Shown here piece by piece: positions 11,156-22,674 of a stretch of 64,000 bases of DNA. Under the pieces are notes generated by a model, which was given only the letters and a program-made list of their open reading frames with translations, made no database searches and had not been told where the DNA came from. Each line of letters starts with the position of its first letter. The first letter of the stretch is position 1. The DNA is taken from assembly GCA_028532985.1 (NCBI GenBank), contig JANCIK010000004.1, positions 2,666,001-2,730,000 of the forward strand, read 5' to 3'. This DNA is from Stropharia rugosoannulata. Lineage: Eukaryota; Basidiomycota; Agaricomycetes; Agaricales; Strophariaceae. The position numbers were made by a program, and so were the translations under genes.

Positions 11156-12653
11156 TTAGTCGACTTCCTCGACGCTGGGTCCCTCCTCAGATGCGCCGGG
11201 GAATCCTCCGGGAGCACCGCCTGGTGCGCCTCCAGGGAAGCCGCCGGGAGCACCGCCAGCAGCGCCGTACAGCTTTTGCATAATAGGGCTAGAGAAAATA
11301 CGAGTCAGCATTGAGATCATCAAGATGGAAGAAATGAAACATACTTGGCAATGGCCTCGAGTTCCTTTTGCTTGCCCTCGTACTCCTCCTTGGAGGCTTC
11401 TTGTGAGGCATCGAGCCATGAGATTGTCTCGTTGACGGAGGTCTCGAGCTTGCTCTTGTCAGCAGCGTCGAACTTGTCAGCGAGCTTCTCGTCGGTCAGC
11501 GAGTTGCGGAGGTTGTAGGCGTACGACTCGAGGGAGTTCTTGGCGGTGATGCGAGCGGCGGCAGCCTCATCCTCAGCGCGGTACTTCTCGGCCTCGTTGA
11601 CCATGCGCTCAATCTCCTCCTTCGACAGACGGCCCTTGTCGTTGGTGATGGTGATGCGGTTCGACTTTCCGGTGGTCTTGTCGGAAGCAGAAACGTTGAG
11701 GATACCGTTGGCATCGATATCGAAGGTGACCTCGACCTGGGGAACACCACGGGGAGCAGGGGGAATACCGGAGAGTTCGAACTTGCCGAGCAAGTTGTTG
11801 TCCTTGGTGCGAGCACGCTCACCCTCGTAGACCTGGATGAGCACACCGGGTTGGTTGTCGGAGTAAGTCGAGAAGATCTCAGACTTCTTAGTGGGGACGG
11901 TGGTGTTACGCTTGATGAGAGCGGTCATGACACCTCCAGCGGTCTCAATACCGAGGGACAGAGGAGCAACATCGAGGAGGAGCAGGTCCTGAGTCTTCTC
12001 GGAAGTATCGCCGGAAAGGATAGCGGCCTGGACAGCGGCACCGTAGGCAACGGCCTCATCGGGGTTGATGCTCTTGTTGGGCTCCTTGCCGTTGAAGAAG
12101 TCGGACACGAGCTTGACGATACGAGGGATACGGGTGGAACCACCGACGAGGACAATTTCGTGGACGTTGCCCTTGTCAATCTTAGAGTCGCGGAGGACCT
12201 TCTCAACGGGCTCGAGGGTCGAGCGGAAGAGGTCTTGGCACAGCTCCTCGAAGCGGGCACGGGTAAGGGAGGTATAGAAGTCGATACCCTCGAAGAGCGA
12301 GTCGATTTCGATGGAGGTTTGGGTGGCGGAGGAGAGGGTACGCTTAGCACGCTCGCAAGCAGTACGCAGACGGCGGACGGCGCGGGGGTTGCCCGAGAGA
12401 TCTAAAAATAATGTTTCGTAAGCAAAAATATAATTAGGGGTAACTGATAAAAAGTTGACATACCCTTCTTGTTTTTGCGCTTGAACTCCTGAACGAAGTG
12501 GTTGACGAGACGGTTATCAAAGTCCTCACCACCAAGATGGGTGTCACCAGCGGTGGCCTTGACCTCGAAAATACCCTCCTCGATGGTCAAGAGAGACACA
12601 TCGAAGGTTCCTCCTCCGAGATCGAAGATGAGGACGTTGCGCTCGCCAGAGAC

Positions 12654-12686
<33 letters not shown>

Positions 12687-13342
12687 GGTAGGCTCGTTGA
12701 TGATACGGAGGATGTTCATGCCCGAGATGGTACCAGCATCCTTGGTGGCTTGGCGTTGTGAGTCGTTGAAGTAGGCAGGGACGGTGACGACGGCGTTGTT
12801 GACCGTTGTTCCAAGGTAGGCCTCGGCGGTCTCCTTCATCTTCAGGAGAACCATTGACGAGACTTCCTCAGGGGACTGTCAAGCAAAAGCAAGTCAGAAT
12901 GTCAAACAGACGACTCGAACAAAATGATAGACAACTTACGAATTCCTTCTGCTCGCCGCGGTACTCGACGCGGATGTAGGGCTTTCCACCCTTGCTGAAG
13001 ACGGTGAAGGGGAAGTGCTTGATGTCTGATTGCACCTCGGCGTCGTCGAACTTGCGTCCGATGAGACGCTTGGCGTCGAAGACGGTGTTGTGGGGGTTCA
13101 TCGCGACCTGGTTCTTGGCGGCGTCACCGATAAGGCGCTCATTGTCGGAGAAGGAGACATATGAGGGCGTCGTGCGGTTTCCTTGGTCGTTGGCGATGAT
13201 CTCAACGCGATCGTTTTGCCAGACACCAACACACCTATGGACGATATGAGCGATCCAGCGCGCACGGGACGAGCAAAAAACGGGATACTTACGAGTATGT
13301 TGTGCCAAGATCAATACCGATGGCTTTTGATGAGGAGGACAT
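11156..13342 (-). CDS. HSP70: Cytosolic Hsp70 (Ssa-type) chaperone
   Basis: An ATP-dependent chaperone of the cytosol and nucleus that folds and shuttles client proteins with J-domain and Hsp90 partners. Five exons on the minus strand (13342-13293, 13234-12940, 12875-12464, 12401-11345, 11288-11156) total 1,947 nt, or 648 residues. All three Hsp70 signatures are present: [13 protein letters not shown] (split by intron 1), [14 protein letters not shown] and [15 protein letters not shown]. The substrate-binding domain ends in a [12 protein letters not shown] tail and terminates in EEVD, the cytosolic Hsp70 tag bound by TPR co-chaperones. No signal peptide or retention motif is present, which excludes ER and mitochondrial paralogues. 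Codons are biased towards C/G at third positions, as expected for a highly expressed gene. Upstream heat-shock elements and a TATA box support stress-inducible expression. Confidence 0.97.
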
Positions 13343-13411
13343 TGTGGATTGTGGATGTGAGGTAGAGGGAAAGAGGTTTAGTGAGGAGGTTTCGCATCAT
13401 GGATCGCGTTT

Positions 13412-13418
13412 TATATAA
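13412..13418 (-). promoter_or_regulatory. TATA box of HSP70
   Basis: On the minus strand the sequence reads TTATATAAAACGCG about 70 bp upstream of the HSP70 ATG. The distance and sequence fit a strong TATA box, and it lies just inside the heat-shock element array. Confidence 0.75.
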
Positions 13419-13429
13419 TCGCTGCCTTG

Positions 13430-13462
13430 GAACAAACCAGAAACTCTGCGAAGCCTCTGGAA
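13430..13462 (-). promoter_or_regulatory. Step-type heat shock element (four GAA units, 10-bp spacing)
   Basis: GAA trinucleotides begin at 13430, 13440, 13450 and 13460, exactly 10 bp apart and all in one orientation (TTC when read from the HSP70 strand). Direct repeats with 5-bp gaps between pentamers match the step-type HSE described for fungal Hsf1. It sits about 90-120 bp upstream of the HSP70 start and next to the TATA box. Confidence 0.75.
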
Positions 13463-14815
13463 CACTTGCGCGTCACGTGCGCACCGCTTTGCGTCATGTC
13501 TGCTCGTTCCAGGTGATGCCTGATTTGTCCTTGTACCCCCAGAACATTCATCCCCTTTATCTCGGAACAATCACCATGAAAGCTCATGCGCTTGCCAGAT
13601 CATTCTCTGCACTTCTTGAATGTCACTGATGACAATCAACTACCGACCATTGCAATGAGGCTCCCTGCGTTCAACGATAAGTGCTGCAAAGAAATAAACT
13701 CCATTCTACATCTGAATACCAAAATCTGGGATCATCGATGTCATCAGCAGCATCAAAAGCATGACGACCATTGTGAACAGGCAGCGTGAGGAAGGCGTAG
13801 ACGATAAATCACACTTAACTTAGAAGGGCAGCATCTACCCCTTTCATCTCTGCGCCCGTTAAAATCCGATGAAAGGACACAGGCAATTTTTTTTTATCAA
13901 CGCCCATCGCAATGCGCTGCTGCACCTCATCGAACATACCATTATCCATGATTTCCTGGTTCCCTTTGCTTTGCTGTCATATATACTGTGCATTATGCCT
14001 ATCATAAGACATGGTCACTCACTATGTCACTTTGAGCGAGCGGTTATGCATCGAGTCATCGCGAAATTAACAAAGCGCAGTTGATTACTCCGTTGTCTGC
14101 CAGCAAGGCAATTTAACAAAAGCAGGGTGACAGATATTTTTCTAGACTGAATACACCTCAGACTGCGCGAGCAAACACCGCACAGAGTTCACTTGCACAC
14201 CTTTCGCCCCATATTATCGCACTGTCTGTGCCCCAACTGCCCTGCACCGCTAACGAGTGCAAGCACAGAGAGATATACATCTTGCCGATATAGCAACGCA
14301 GCAGCAATGCAAATGCTTCATTCAAAATAGACATATCAAAGGCGATAGTCCGCTCTCTCTCAAAAATTAGTGGGAAACCAAGATGCAGATATCACCAGTG
14401 TAATAACCCCATCACCTTCAGTCCCGTTTTCCATCCAATTACCTGCTCATCCTCACTAACCGCTCGTATTCCTGCACCAGCCTATCAGCATGTGCGCACA
14501 CAGAAAGTATACCCAAATCGCCCAATATAAATCAGCTTCATTCTGTCTGTCCGTCTTGCATCATGTTACTAAGTATGTATGGTCTTATCGTCACTGTAAT
14601 TAGAAAGATTGGGTTGGAGGGATAACCGAAACAAAGAAGAAAAAACTAATGGTACGTATGTGCGTGTGCGGGCCCCGGGGGTGCGTGGGTGCGTAGAGGG
14701 AGGTTGGGTCGGGCTGGTCGATGCTAACTAAAACTGAACAACTAACAGCAGCCAAGCGGGTCGAGAGGGGCGTACAACAGACGATTGAGATATGGTGGGA
14801 CAGGGACAGACAGAA

Positions 14816-14868
14816 ACGTAAAGAGAGAAAGAGGAGAAAGAAAAAAGAGAAGAGAGAGCGGCAGGATG
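14816..14868. repeat. Polypurine tract
   Basis: About 50 nt of nearly pure A/G on the plus strand (GAGAGAAAGAGGAGAAAG style). On the transcribed strand it is a pyrimidine tract in the presumed RTS1 3' region. No function can be assigned. Confidence 0.6.
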
Positions 14869-15033
14869 CAGGCAGTAATAAGTGAACTAAAATCGGCTCT
14901 CGTCACGGTTGTTGTTGTGTTGTATATTGTGTTGCGTGGAATGAATGAACGAGCGGAAGGTCGGTGGGCCGGGATGGAATGGGATGAACGCAGGTCGGTC
15001 GGTCGGTCAGTCGCGCGGCCGGGCAGAAGCAGC

Positions 15034-17602
15034 TTAATACAGGCTCTGCGCGCCCAGGTCGTCTAAACTTCTATGAGCCTCGAGATCGCGCAGTACCGTC
15101 GGGTCAACTGAGTTGTCCATGTTGTGTCGCGGACGTAAGTGATATAGCAGATGTTGCGAAGAAAAGAGGGAAAAAGAAACACCATACATTCAACAGTCAG
15201 CGCGAGGAGAAGAAGCGGAAAGCAAGTACCTGGCAGCACGCTCCTGCGGCGAACGTGCAGACCCGCGGGCTCCGCGATGGCGTGTTCGTGCGTTCCGACC
15301 TGCGGGAGGGGCGACTGCCATGCGCATGCGTCATCCACAGTCGTGTGGGGGGACATGAGGGGAGAGGGTAGGACACGGGGATAGGAAAGAGGACCGGAGG
15401 TAGGGGGAAGAAAAGAGACAGAACGGGTTGGTTACATCTTACAGACACACACAGTATGGGAGAGCAAAATGAATTACTCAGCGACGTACATCCAAGCCCG
15501 GATCGGCCATGGGCACCCGCTCCAAGCCATTCTCGTCGAGGTCGCCGGGCACGTCGTCGATCGACGTTGCGTTGAGCTCGAGCGAGAGATCCATGATGTC
15601 TGTATCGTCCATCGGCGTCACGGGCGCAGGCGGTGCACGGTACGGTTCCACGTAGCCGTCCGGCAGCTTGTGACCTGGCGCGTTTTCGAGAGCACGTTCG
15701 CGCATTTTTTGCCACGCTTTGTATTGTCGCACAGCGTGCTCTTGCTCCCTACGAGCAGTGCCGGCCGGCTGTCAGCGATGAGATGAGTGCGATATACGAT
15801 AAGACGTACTCGATCTTGTTCTGTTTATATTGATGCATCGTTTCGTCGAATAGATCGGGATTGATTTCCATGAAGAGTTTTAGTGCATTGTATACCATGC
15901 CGTGGATTGTCCTGAAATGGGAGTGTTAGCATCGATAAGCGGGCAAGAGACAGGCCGTACCGATTCCAGTGTGATTTCGAGTTTGTATAAAGGGCAGGGA
16001 AAACAATTGGCAGCACGATGGATAGATTGTCGCTCATGAGGTTGACAACATATTCGTTGTTCCAGTACAGCAGGGCGCGCTCAGCGACCTGGAAGTGCTG
16101 GCTGTTGATGCAGCGTGCGAGCTGGTGGAATAGGGGCACCTGGAATTTCTGGAACTCTACGGGATCGGTGACATCGAGAACTTCCTCAACTTCGTGGAGG
16201 AACATGACCTCCTTGGGAGAGTTGACCTTTGGCCAAAACCTGAGCAGACCCATCATAACATCTTCTGCGAGCGTCGGTTCTTTTTCCAGAAATTGGACGA
16301 CACAGTAGGCCAATTGTGGATGATAGAGCGACAGGCTCTTTACCTTGTGAAGCGGAAGGAGGACGCGGGTGAGGAAAGTCTTGTGCTCCTCCTTGAGAGG
16401 GAGGGCAAAGCCATTGATGATAGAGCCGAGGATCTCGAGAAGCTCCGCGATGCCGTTGTGGCGCTCCGTCTCGTAAACGAACTGGAAAAAGACATTATTG
16501 ATGGAGCGGCGGATGAAGGAGCGAAGAGTGAGGAATTTTCCATAGATGCGGTGGAGGGTGGTTTTGAGGAAGTCGCGCTCGCGGGGGTCTTCCGAGTCGA
16601 AGAGCTCGAGGAGGTTGAGGATGAAGGACTGATCGATGTAGCGCTTTGCGAGATTAGTGTTGAAGTCCTGGCTCTCGACGAAGCGGAGGAAAAACTCGTA
16701 GACGATCTGGAGATGGGGCCAGGCGAGCTCGAGGACGGGTTCGTCCTCCTCTGGATCGAAGACGTCGCCTGTTGGATTGACGGGAGGGGGTATCGAGCGA
16801 AAGAGATTTGTGGCAAACTGGGCAGGGTGAGTGGAGCAAGGGGAGAAAGGGGGAAGGACTGACCATGTTGACGACCTCTGGGTATATGTTTTCTGTGATG
16901 ACGCCGCGCTGGGTGGTGATGTAGTCGAGCATCTCGTGGAGGGTGTGGGACTTGATCTGCTTGCCCTTGAGGTCGGCGCTGGCGTCGTTGAAATCGAAGA
17001 GGACGCGACACTGGTGGAGCTTCTTAATGAAAAGCTGAGGGCGATCGCTGGGGGCGGTCTCTGTGGGGGGCGGGTGAGGGGGCGCGGGGCAGAAAGGGGG
17101 AGCACGGACCCATGAATGGGGGGAGACGCTCAATCTCGACCTTTTCGGAGACGACGAAGCGGCTGCTGCGCTGCTTGCGAGGGGGCTTGCCGACGATGGG
17201 GATGGTGTCCTTGGGGCCTGCGCGGAGGCGGTTCATGGAGGCGGAGCGGGAGCCGGGGGCGCCGCTGTGGTCTGTGGCGAGCCTGTCCTGCTGGAGGCCG
17301 CCGGGGAGGGGCGTGCGGTGGATCTGGTCCGGGGCGGCATCGGGGCTGACGACGACGATGGGGAGCGCTGGTTGCTGCTGCTGCTGCTGCTGCTGCTGCG
17401 GGGGGCGGGGGGCGGAGGCGGGCGGGGGTGGGGGCGGCTGGAGCTTTGTGCTCGCGGGGGGTGGGGGCGGGGGGGCCTGCTGTTGCTGCGGGGGGCGCTG
17501 GCCCTTCTTTGTGTCTGAGCTCTTGCTCCTGAGCTGGGTGCGGTGAGCGGGGCAGGCAGCGACGGGCGGGGCACTTACGAGCTGCTTCGTCAGGTTTTTC
17601 AT
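15034..17602 (-). CDS. RTS1: PP2A regulatory subunit B56 (Rts1/Par1-like)
   Basis: B56 subunits target protein phosphatase 2A to mitotic, kinetochore and stress substrates. Eight exons (17602-17579, 17533-17110, 17060-16864, 16817-15961, 15911-15810, 15748-15490, 15299-15230, 15107-15034) sum to 2,007 nt, or 668 residues, in frame. The N-terminal 150 residues are low complexity with polyglutamine (CAG/CTG run 17371-17398) and polyproline. The HEAT-like B56 core begins near [19 protein letters not shown] and includes [57 protein letters not shown] and [17 protein letters not shown]. The C-terminus, [11 protein letters not shown] followed by a divergent tail ending AQSLY, is less conserved. The first exon encodes only eight residues (MKNLTKQL), so naive frame calls start wrongly. 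The last two exons are inferred from phase and splice sites and are less certain than the core. Confidence 0.92.
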
Positions 17603-17678
17603 GGCCAGTGGGAGAGACAGAGATCGATAACCGCGAGACGAGGCCCTGTCACGCGTGACACCCTTGCTACGAACCCCC
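17603..17678. promoter_or_regulatory. 76-bp divergent promoter with 14-bp palindrome
   Basis: The start codons of RTS1 and the proline-rich gene are separated by 76 bp. A perfect palindrome, TGTCACGCGTGACA, occupies 17647-17660, a shape expected for a dimeric transcription factor serving both directions. No TATA box is seen. Confidence 0.65.
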
Positions 17679-19129
17679 ATGGCTGGTACGTCCCCCCGCC
17701 GTCGCGCCCTCCGTCCTGCTGACCCCGCCAGCGATCTACGCCGTCTATACGTCGCCGTCCCACCCGCCCATCCCCAACCATCTCCCCACCCTCATCGTCA
17801 CCCCCCACGGCCAGCCCTCCAACATCCTCTACTCGTATCTCCACACAAACTATGTGCGTTCCATGCCTCTCCCCAGGCCCTGCTGACCCCCCGCAGAACA
17901 CAGAGAACTATCTCCTCACGCCCTCGCCCCAGGGCGACCTCTGCGTCGCAAAGCTCTTCCCCCCACGCGCCCGCGAGCCCGGCAAGACCTCCGCCTCAGA
18001 CCCCGGCCACGGCTCGTCCGCCGCAGCCCGCGTCGTCCGCTGCGAGGCCTCCCGCAACCTCAAGTGGTCCATCGCAAACACCGGCGTCATCTCCCCCATC
18101 TACAAGCTCTCCCTCCCGTCCCCCGACTCCGCCGATCTCCCTCTCTTCCAGATCTCAAAGCCCAATCCCAATGCCGCCTTCTGGAGCATGTTCTACTTTG
18201 CCTATGCAGGCCACAACATTCCCCCCAAGCGCATCGAGTTTGGCAAGATCCAGAAGAACCCCCCGGGCCCCAACGGCGGCGGCACCCGCATAAGCATCAC
18301 CGGCAAGACCCCAGAGGAAAAGGCCGTCTGGCAGACCCTGGGCGAGGGCAACGAGGATTGCGTCGAGTGGGTCGTCCTCTGCGCAGCCCTCAATCTCCTC
18401 GAGTGCGTCTGCTGCAGATCCTGTCTCATCACTCCATCATTAACTTAATACCCCAGTGACGAGATCATCAAGGCCGCGGAGAAGAACCCCCCGCCCCCCG
18501 CAGGCGCCTCAGCCGCTCGCCCCGCCCCCGTCTCCCTGCGCGACCCCGGTCCAGCGTCATCCGCACCCCGCCCAGGCCCCGGCCCAATCCAGGGCGGCCC
18601 TCCGCCCAACTCCTTCCCGCCTGCCCAGCAGCGTCCGCCCAACGGCCCCGGAGGCCCAGGACCCATGCCCCCCATGGGCTCAGGCGGCCCGCCACCGAAC
18701 GGCGCCAACCGTCCACCGCCTCCCAACGGCTTCGCACCTCCGCCTAACCGCGGTTTCCCCCCAGGCCCTGGACAGGGAGGCCCACCGCCGCCGAACGGCA
18801 GCTACGGCCCCGGACCAGGCCCGCAGGGCGGGTTTGCGCCCCCACCGCCGGGCGGCGCGCCTGGTCCAGGCGGGTATGGTCCGCCTATGATGCAAGGACC
18901 GCCTGGCGGGCGGCCGGGTGGTCCGCCCGGTATGCCAATGATGCAGGGTCCGCCAGGACAGGGTCGTCCGCCGCCGCCCATGGGCATGGGCATGGGCATG
19001 CCCCAAGGAGGGCCGCCGCCGCCTGCAGGGTATGGTGGGCGCCCGCCACCGCCGCATGGACAGATGCCGCCGCAAATGCAGATGCCCCCGCCGCAGCCTG
19101 GACCGCAGGGGCAGATCCGGCGGTTCTGA
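17679..19129 (+). CDS. Conserved fungal protein with proline/glycine-rich C-terminal tail
   Basis: I do not recognise a named family. Four exons (17679-17685, 17732-17853, 17897-18402, 18457-19129) total 1,308 nt, or 435 residues, with all junctions in frame. The first coding exon is only 7 nt (ATGGCTG). Residues 1 to about 215 form a compact, probably folded domain with AIYAVYTSPSHPPIPNHLPT, NLKWSIANTGVISPIYKLSL, FWSMFYFAYAGHNIPPKRIE, GTRISITGKTPEEKAVW and EDCVEWVVLCAALNLL. From about residue 220 the protein is almost entirely P, G, Q, N and M with repeated PPPNG, PGPGP and GMGMGM units. This suggests a disordered scaffold or RNA/SH3-binding tail. It diverges from RTS1 over 76 bp. The strongly C-rich codon third positions suggest steady expression. 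Confidence 0.8.
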
Positions 19130-20190
19130 GCCGCAGATGACCCGTCTGTCTGATTGCTATCGCGGTCGCGAGGTGTCTGTGTCTGGTGACCAACCCAACC
19201 GTCTTTCGTCCATCATCAATCGTTCCGTCCGTCCTTTCGTCGTCTACTTGCTTGGCCGCGTACTTCAAGTGCTTATGATACCCCCAGTCCCTCGCCTGTG
19301 TATGTAGGACTTGCCACGCGAGCGGGGCCATATGTCCATTTAACTTATTGTTTTCCTCTTCTCTTCTCTTCTCTCTCTCGCCTTGACTGTTGTTCAATAT
19401 ACGTACTCCAGTGTCCATCCGTCCTTTCCACTTCCTTGAATTCCAATGCGTCTGTCTCATGCGATACGAGCGCAGCAAATGCATGCAGTCTATTGCATTG
19501 CACTACCTTCCATTCGTTCGTTATACCATTTTTTGTCTATTTTGGTTGTCCACAAGTATCTGTCTCGGGTCGCGGGGCCCTTTTAGCCTGCCTTGATCGA
19601 TCCTGGAATCGGGTACTTGAAGATGCGGTGGTGTGCTGGACGCATTCCGCATTTCCGGGCTAAGCATCTGCTGATTCCGGATCGACCTTCAGGCTGACAC
19701 CACGCCCCCGACGTCTCTGTTTTTGATCTGGTGTTCCAAATTCCTTTATTACCACACGCTCCTTTCTTTCCTGTCTATATTCTCCTTTCCTTTCTGCTGT
19801 ATTCGGGCTCCACGCGCGCTGTGCACTGCGCCATGTGTTCGCGCATGTGAATGGAGCGGTGCACACCTTCGCCCTGGTTACTTATAAAATTGTGTGTAAA
19901 ACTCGTTGCTTTATTCGATACCCTTGACGAAGAACAAAACAAAATAATAACAGTTTTTTTCCCTACTCCACGCGTGCGCGCCGTATGATCGACCTACCCA
20001 CCAACCATCAAACAAGCGAACAAGCGAAAGTGAGAAAGAAGAATACTAGGTATGTCGGCATGTATCCTTATCATTTGTGTATCTCTCCCTCCGCGTATAT
20101 GTGTGGTATATGTGTATAAATCGTTCCAGAACACCCCATCGAATTGCGCTGCGGCGCGGTCGCTGCATGACGACCATAGCCGACGCGATT
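19130..20190. other. Convergent 3' spacer
   Basis: About 1.06 kb between the stops of the proline-rich gene (plus) and citrate synthase (minus). A CTCTT pyrimidine run lies near 19358-19380. Open stretches here are short and show no recognisable protein signature. Both 3' UTRs must fall here. Confidence 0.5.
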
Positions 20191-22413
20191 TTACTTGGTC
20201 TCCTTGATAAACTTCTCGAGCGCGTCCATCGACATCGACTTGGGCCGCTCGAGCGGCAGGCCGAGTGCTGCGCGGATGCAGATGAGCGTCGTCACGACAA
20301 TGCGAGATACGTAGTAAAAGGACTTACCGCGTGCCCAGACGAGCTGCGTCAGCGCACCGAGGGCTGTGACGCGCAGTCAGGTCAGCAAGGACGTTGGGCG
20401 AGGTTGGGAGGAAGAGAACGTACCGCGCGACACACCAAAGATGACCGTGTAGTACTTGAACTCGGTCAGCCCGTAGTGGTATAGCACACATCCTGTCAAG
20501 AACCGTCACCTTGGTAAGCACGCGTACACCTACCTCGCCTGTACGCGCGCTCCGCATGCGCAGGTGCACGTACGGGCGACATGGGAAGAAACAGGGCATA
20601 GGGACGTACCGGAGGTAGCGTCGACATTGGGGTACGGGTTCTTCGTCTTGCCGTGCTCCTTCAGCACGTCAGGCGCAACGCGGAACGTCTGGAGTGCGCA
20701 AGCCGGTCAGCAGTCAGTCTCGCTATGAGCGGATATAACGCACTTTGTTCACGAGCTCGATGATAGGGCTGCTCTTTAGCTCGGGCTTGCCGTCGCAGAA
20801 CTCCTGCAACGCGATGAAGCGCGGGTCGGGGTTGCGCAGCACACCGTGGCCATATCTATGCAGAGGCGGATCAGTGTGAGCAGGCGCAGGAAGACGTTGT
20901 GTGACGTACCCAGGTACGACCTGTCCACTCTTTAGCGTCTTCCACAGGTACTCCTTGATCTTCTCCTCAGTGATATTCTGCGTGCCGAGCTCCTGCTGCA
21001 TGGCTATTTGCCAGCGGAGAACTTCCTGATTGGCCAGTCTACGCGTGTTTACATATCAGCGAGCGTATATCTTTGAAATTGTCTATCAACGCACCCATGA
21101 AGCGGGCCAGCGAGCGCGAAGAGCGCCGCTGAGTAGGAGAGATAGGGGTCCGAAAGCGTCGAGCCAACGAGGTCTATATATGGCAAAAGGCGCATCAATA
21201 CGAATGATCGATCATCGCCATTCGCCATCAGCGGCGATGACGGTGGCGGGGGTACTCACGTGCAGTATGCGCGGACGCATTTCCGCCCTCATGATCGCCG
21301 TGCAGCGCGATGTACAACCGCAGGTACTCAGTCAGGTTGTGGTTGTCGCCGTACCCGAGCATATTTGAGTAGTTGCCTATCCGTCAACGTTAGATGTGCT
21401 GCCGATCAAGTGTGAGAAGGAAGTTACGTACCGACGAGATCCAAGTTCCGGTCGACAGGGGCCAGCGCCTCTCCTGGCTTGTAGACATTGCGGTAGATGC
21501 GGGCAGCGAGCGCGGGGAGGCGGGCGATAAGGTTGATACAGTCCTCGAGGGTATGTGTCCAGTACTCGGGCTTTTTCATGCCCTTCTCGTACGCGGCTTG
21601 GAACGCACTGTCATGATTAAGCGCGGCGACACCCATGCCGAGTTGGGTCATGGGATGCAGAGAGCGCGGCAGCCTGCGGGGAGCGAGAATCACAAGGGGC
21701 GCAAATCAGTGCGGGGTAAGTAGTTTCGGGATAAAGTACTTGCGAGTCGACCAGTTCCTCCACGAATTTAGGCAGGTCGCCCTTGGCAGCGAGCTCTTGC
21801 GAGAGCGCAAGCGTCTGCTCCGCGGAGGGAACCTGCCCAGTGAGCAGAAGCCACAGCATACTTTCCGGTATGATCTCCTTGCCTCCTGGCGCAGGCGGCA
21901 GGACCTTCTGGCAGTCTGGAATGGAGAGCCCATGGAAGCGAATGCCCTAGGTGAACGTCAGTGATGCGCATCAACATGGGGTGTTATGCGTACCTCGATG
22001 GGGTCGAGGACAGAGGCCTCCCACAGCATGGCCTTCAGGCCACGCATGCCACCAATGATGTTGTCGACCTAATCGCTGCTCAGCCTGGCACCCAAAACAC
22101 GTCGCAAGAACATTCGAACCTTGACTTCACCAACGGTGGTGTTCCCATGCTCGGCTTTCTGGAAATATTAGCAGGGTCAGCGGTAATGGCAATGGCTTGG
22201 AGTTCGCAGTCTCTTACGAGTTTCTTAAGCTGCTCCTGCTTAGCCGGTATAATTTCCTTCAAGGTGTCGCGCAGTGACTGCAAAGATGACATGAACGACG
22301 CGTGGGCAGGGAGATGGGCGGCTAGCGCGTACCTTGGTGGAGGCCCAGCGCTGGGTGACGATGGACCTGTTGCGGAGGAGGGCCTGGCGGGAGAGAGCGG
22401 ATCTGGAGAGCAT
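20191..22413 (-). CDS. CIT1: Mitochondrial citrate synthase
   Basis: Condenses acetyl-CoA and oxaloacetate to citrate, the first step of the TCA cycle. The ATG at 22413 opens [20 protein letters not shown], an Arg/Ser-rich amphipathic mitochondrial presequence. About ten short introns split the gene. Exons were followed through [69 protein letters not shown] and [20 protein letters not shown]. Catalytic motifs are all present: the His in [20 protein letters not shown], the His in [14 protein letters not shown] and the Asp in [10 protein letters not shown]. The C-terminus ends [11 protein letters not shown] at TAA 20193-20191. Presence of the presequence and absence of a C-terminal SKL peroxisomal tag support a mitochondrial enzyme. 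A 2-methylcitrate synthase cannot be fully excluded by eye. The start is 261 bp from the divergent SEC66. Confidence 0.93.
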
Positions 22414-22674
22414 AGCTGAAGGATGAATGGCAAACCCGAGTGAGCTAGCACATACCTCTTGATTTCTTTAAATACCTCACTTTTCCCCGCCTGTCCCCGG
22501 CTCCCGGATGTAATTAACGACCCCGCCCCCCCGCGTTTTGGCACGTGCATTTCAAATGAGGTCAAAGCCGATGCCCTCTGGGCCAAGCACAACCACACAC
22601 ATTACCGGCGCGCACGCAAGGCCGCCAGCACATCTAATGAACACGTCGACATATCCTCTATAACCGCCTCCGCT
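22414..22674. promoter_or_regulatory. Divergent promoter CIT1/SEC66
   Basis: 261 bp between divergent starts. It contains a palindromic GCACGTGC (E-box CACGTG core) near 22540-22547. Basic helix-loop-helix factors bind such cores in fungi, but the regulator here is unknown. Confidence 0.5.

Larger units (their letters stand above)
13343..15033. other. Intergenic region upstream of HSP70 and downstream of RTS1
   Basis: A 1.7-kb spacer in a tandem minus-strand pair. The right end of the HSP70 promoter (TATA, HSE) occupies roughly 13343-13600. The rest shows only short chance frames. The part near 14780-15030 should contain the RTS1 3' UTR. No RNA gene was recognised. Confidence 0.5.

Noticed and set aside
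11851..12405. 184-codon plus-strand frame opposite HSP70
   Set aside because: Antisense frame on the long C/G-biased exon of HSP70, a common artefact in highly biased Hsp70 genes.
16194..16862. 222-codon acidic plus-strand frame opposite RTS1
   Set aside because: Antisense shadow of the conserved B56 core. The minus-strand product is unmistakable.
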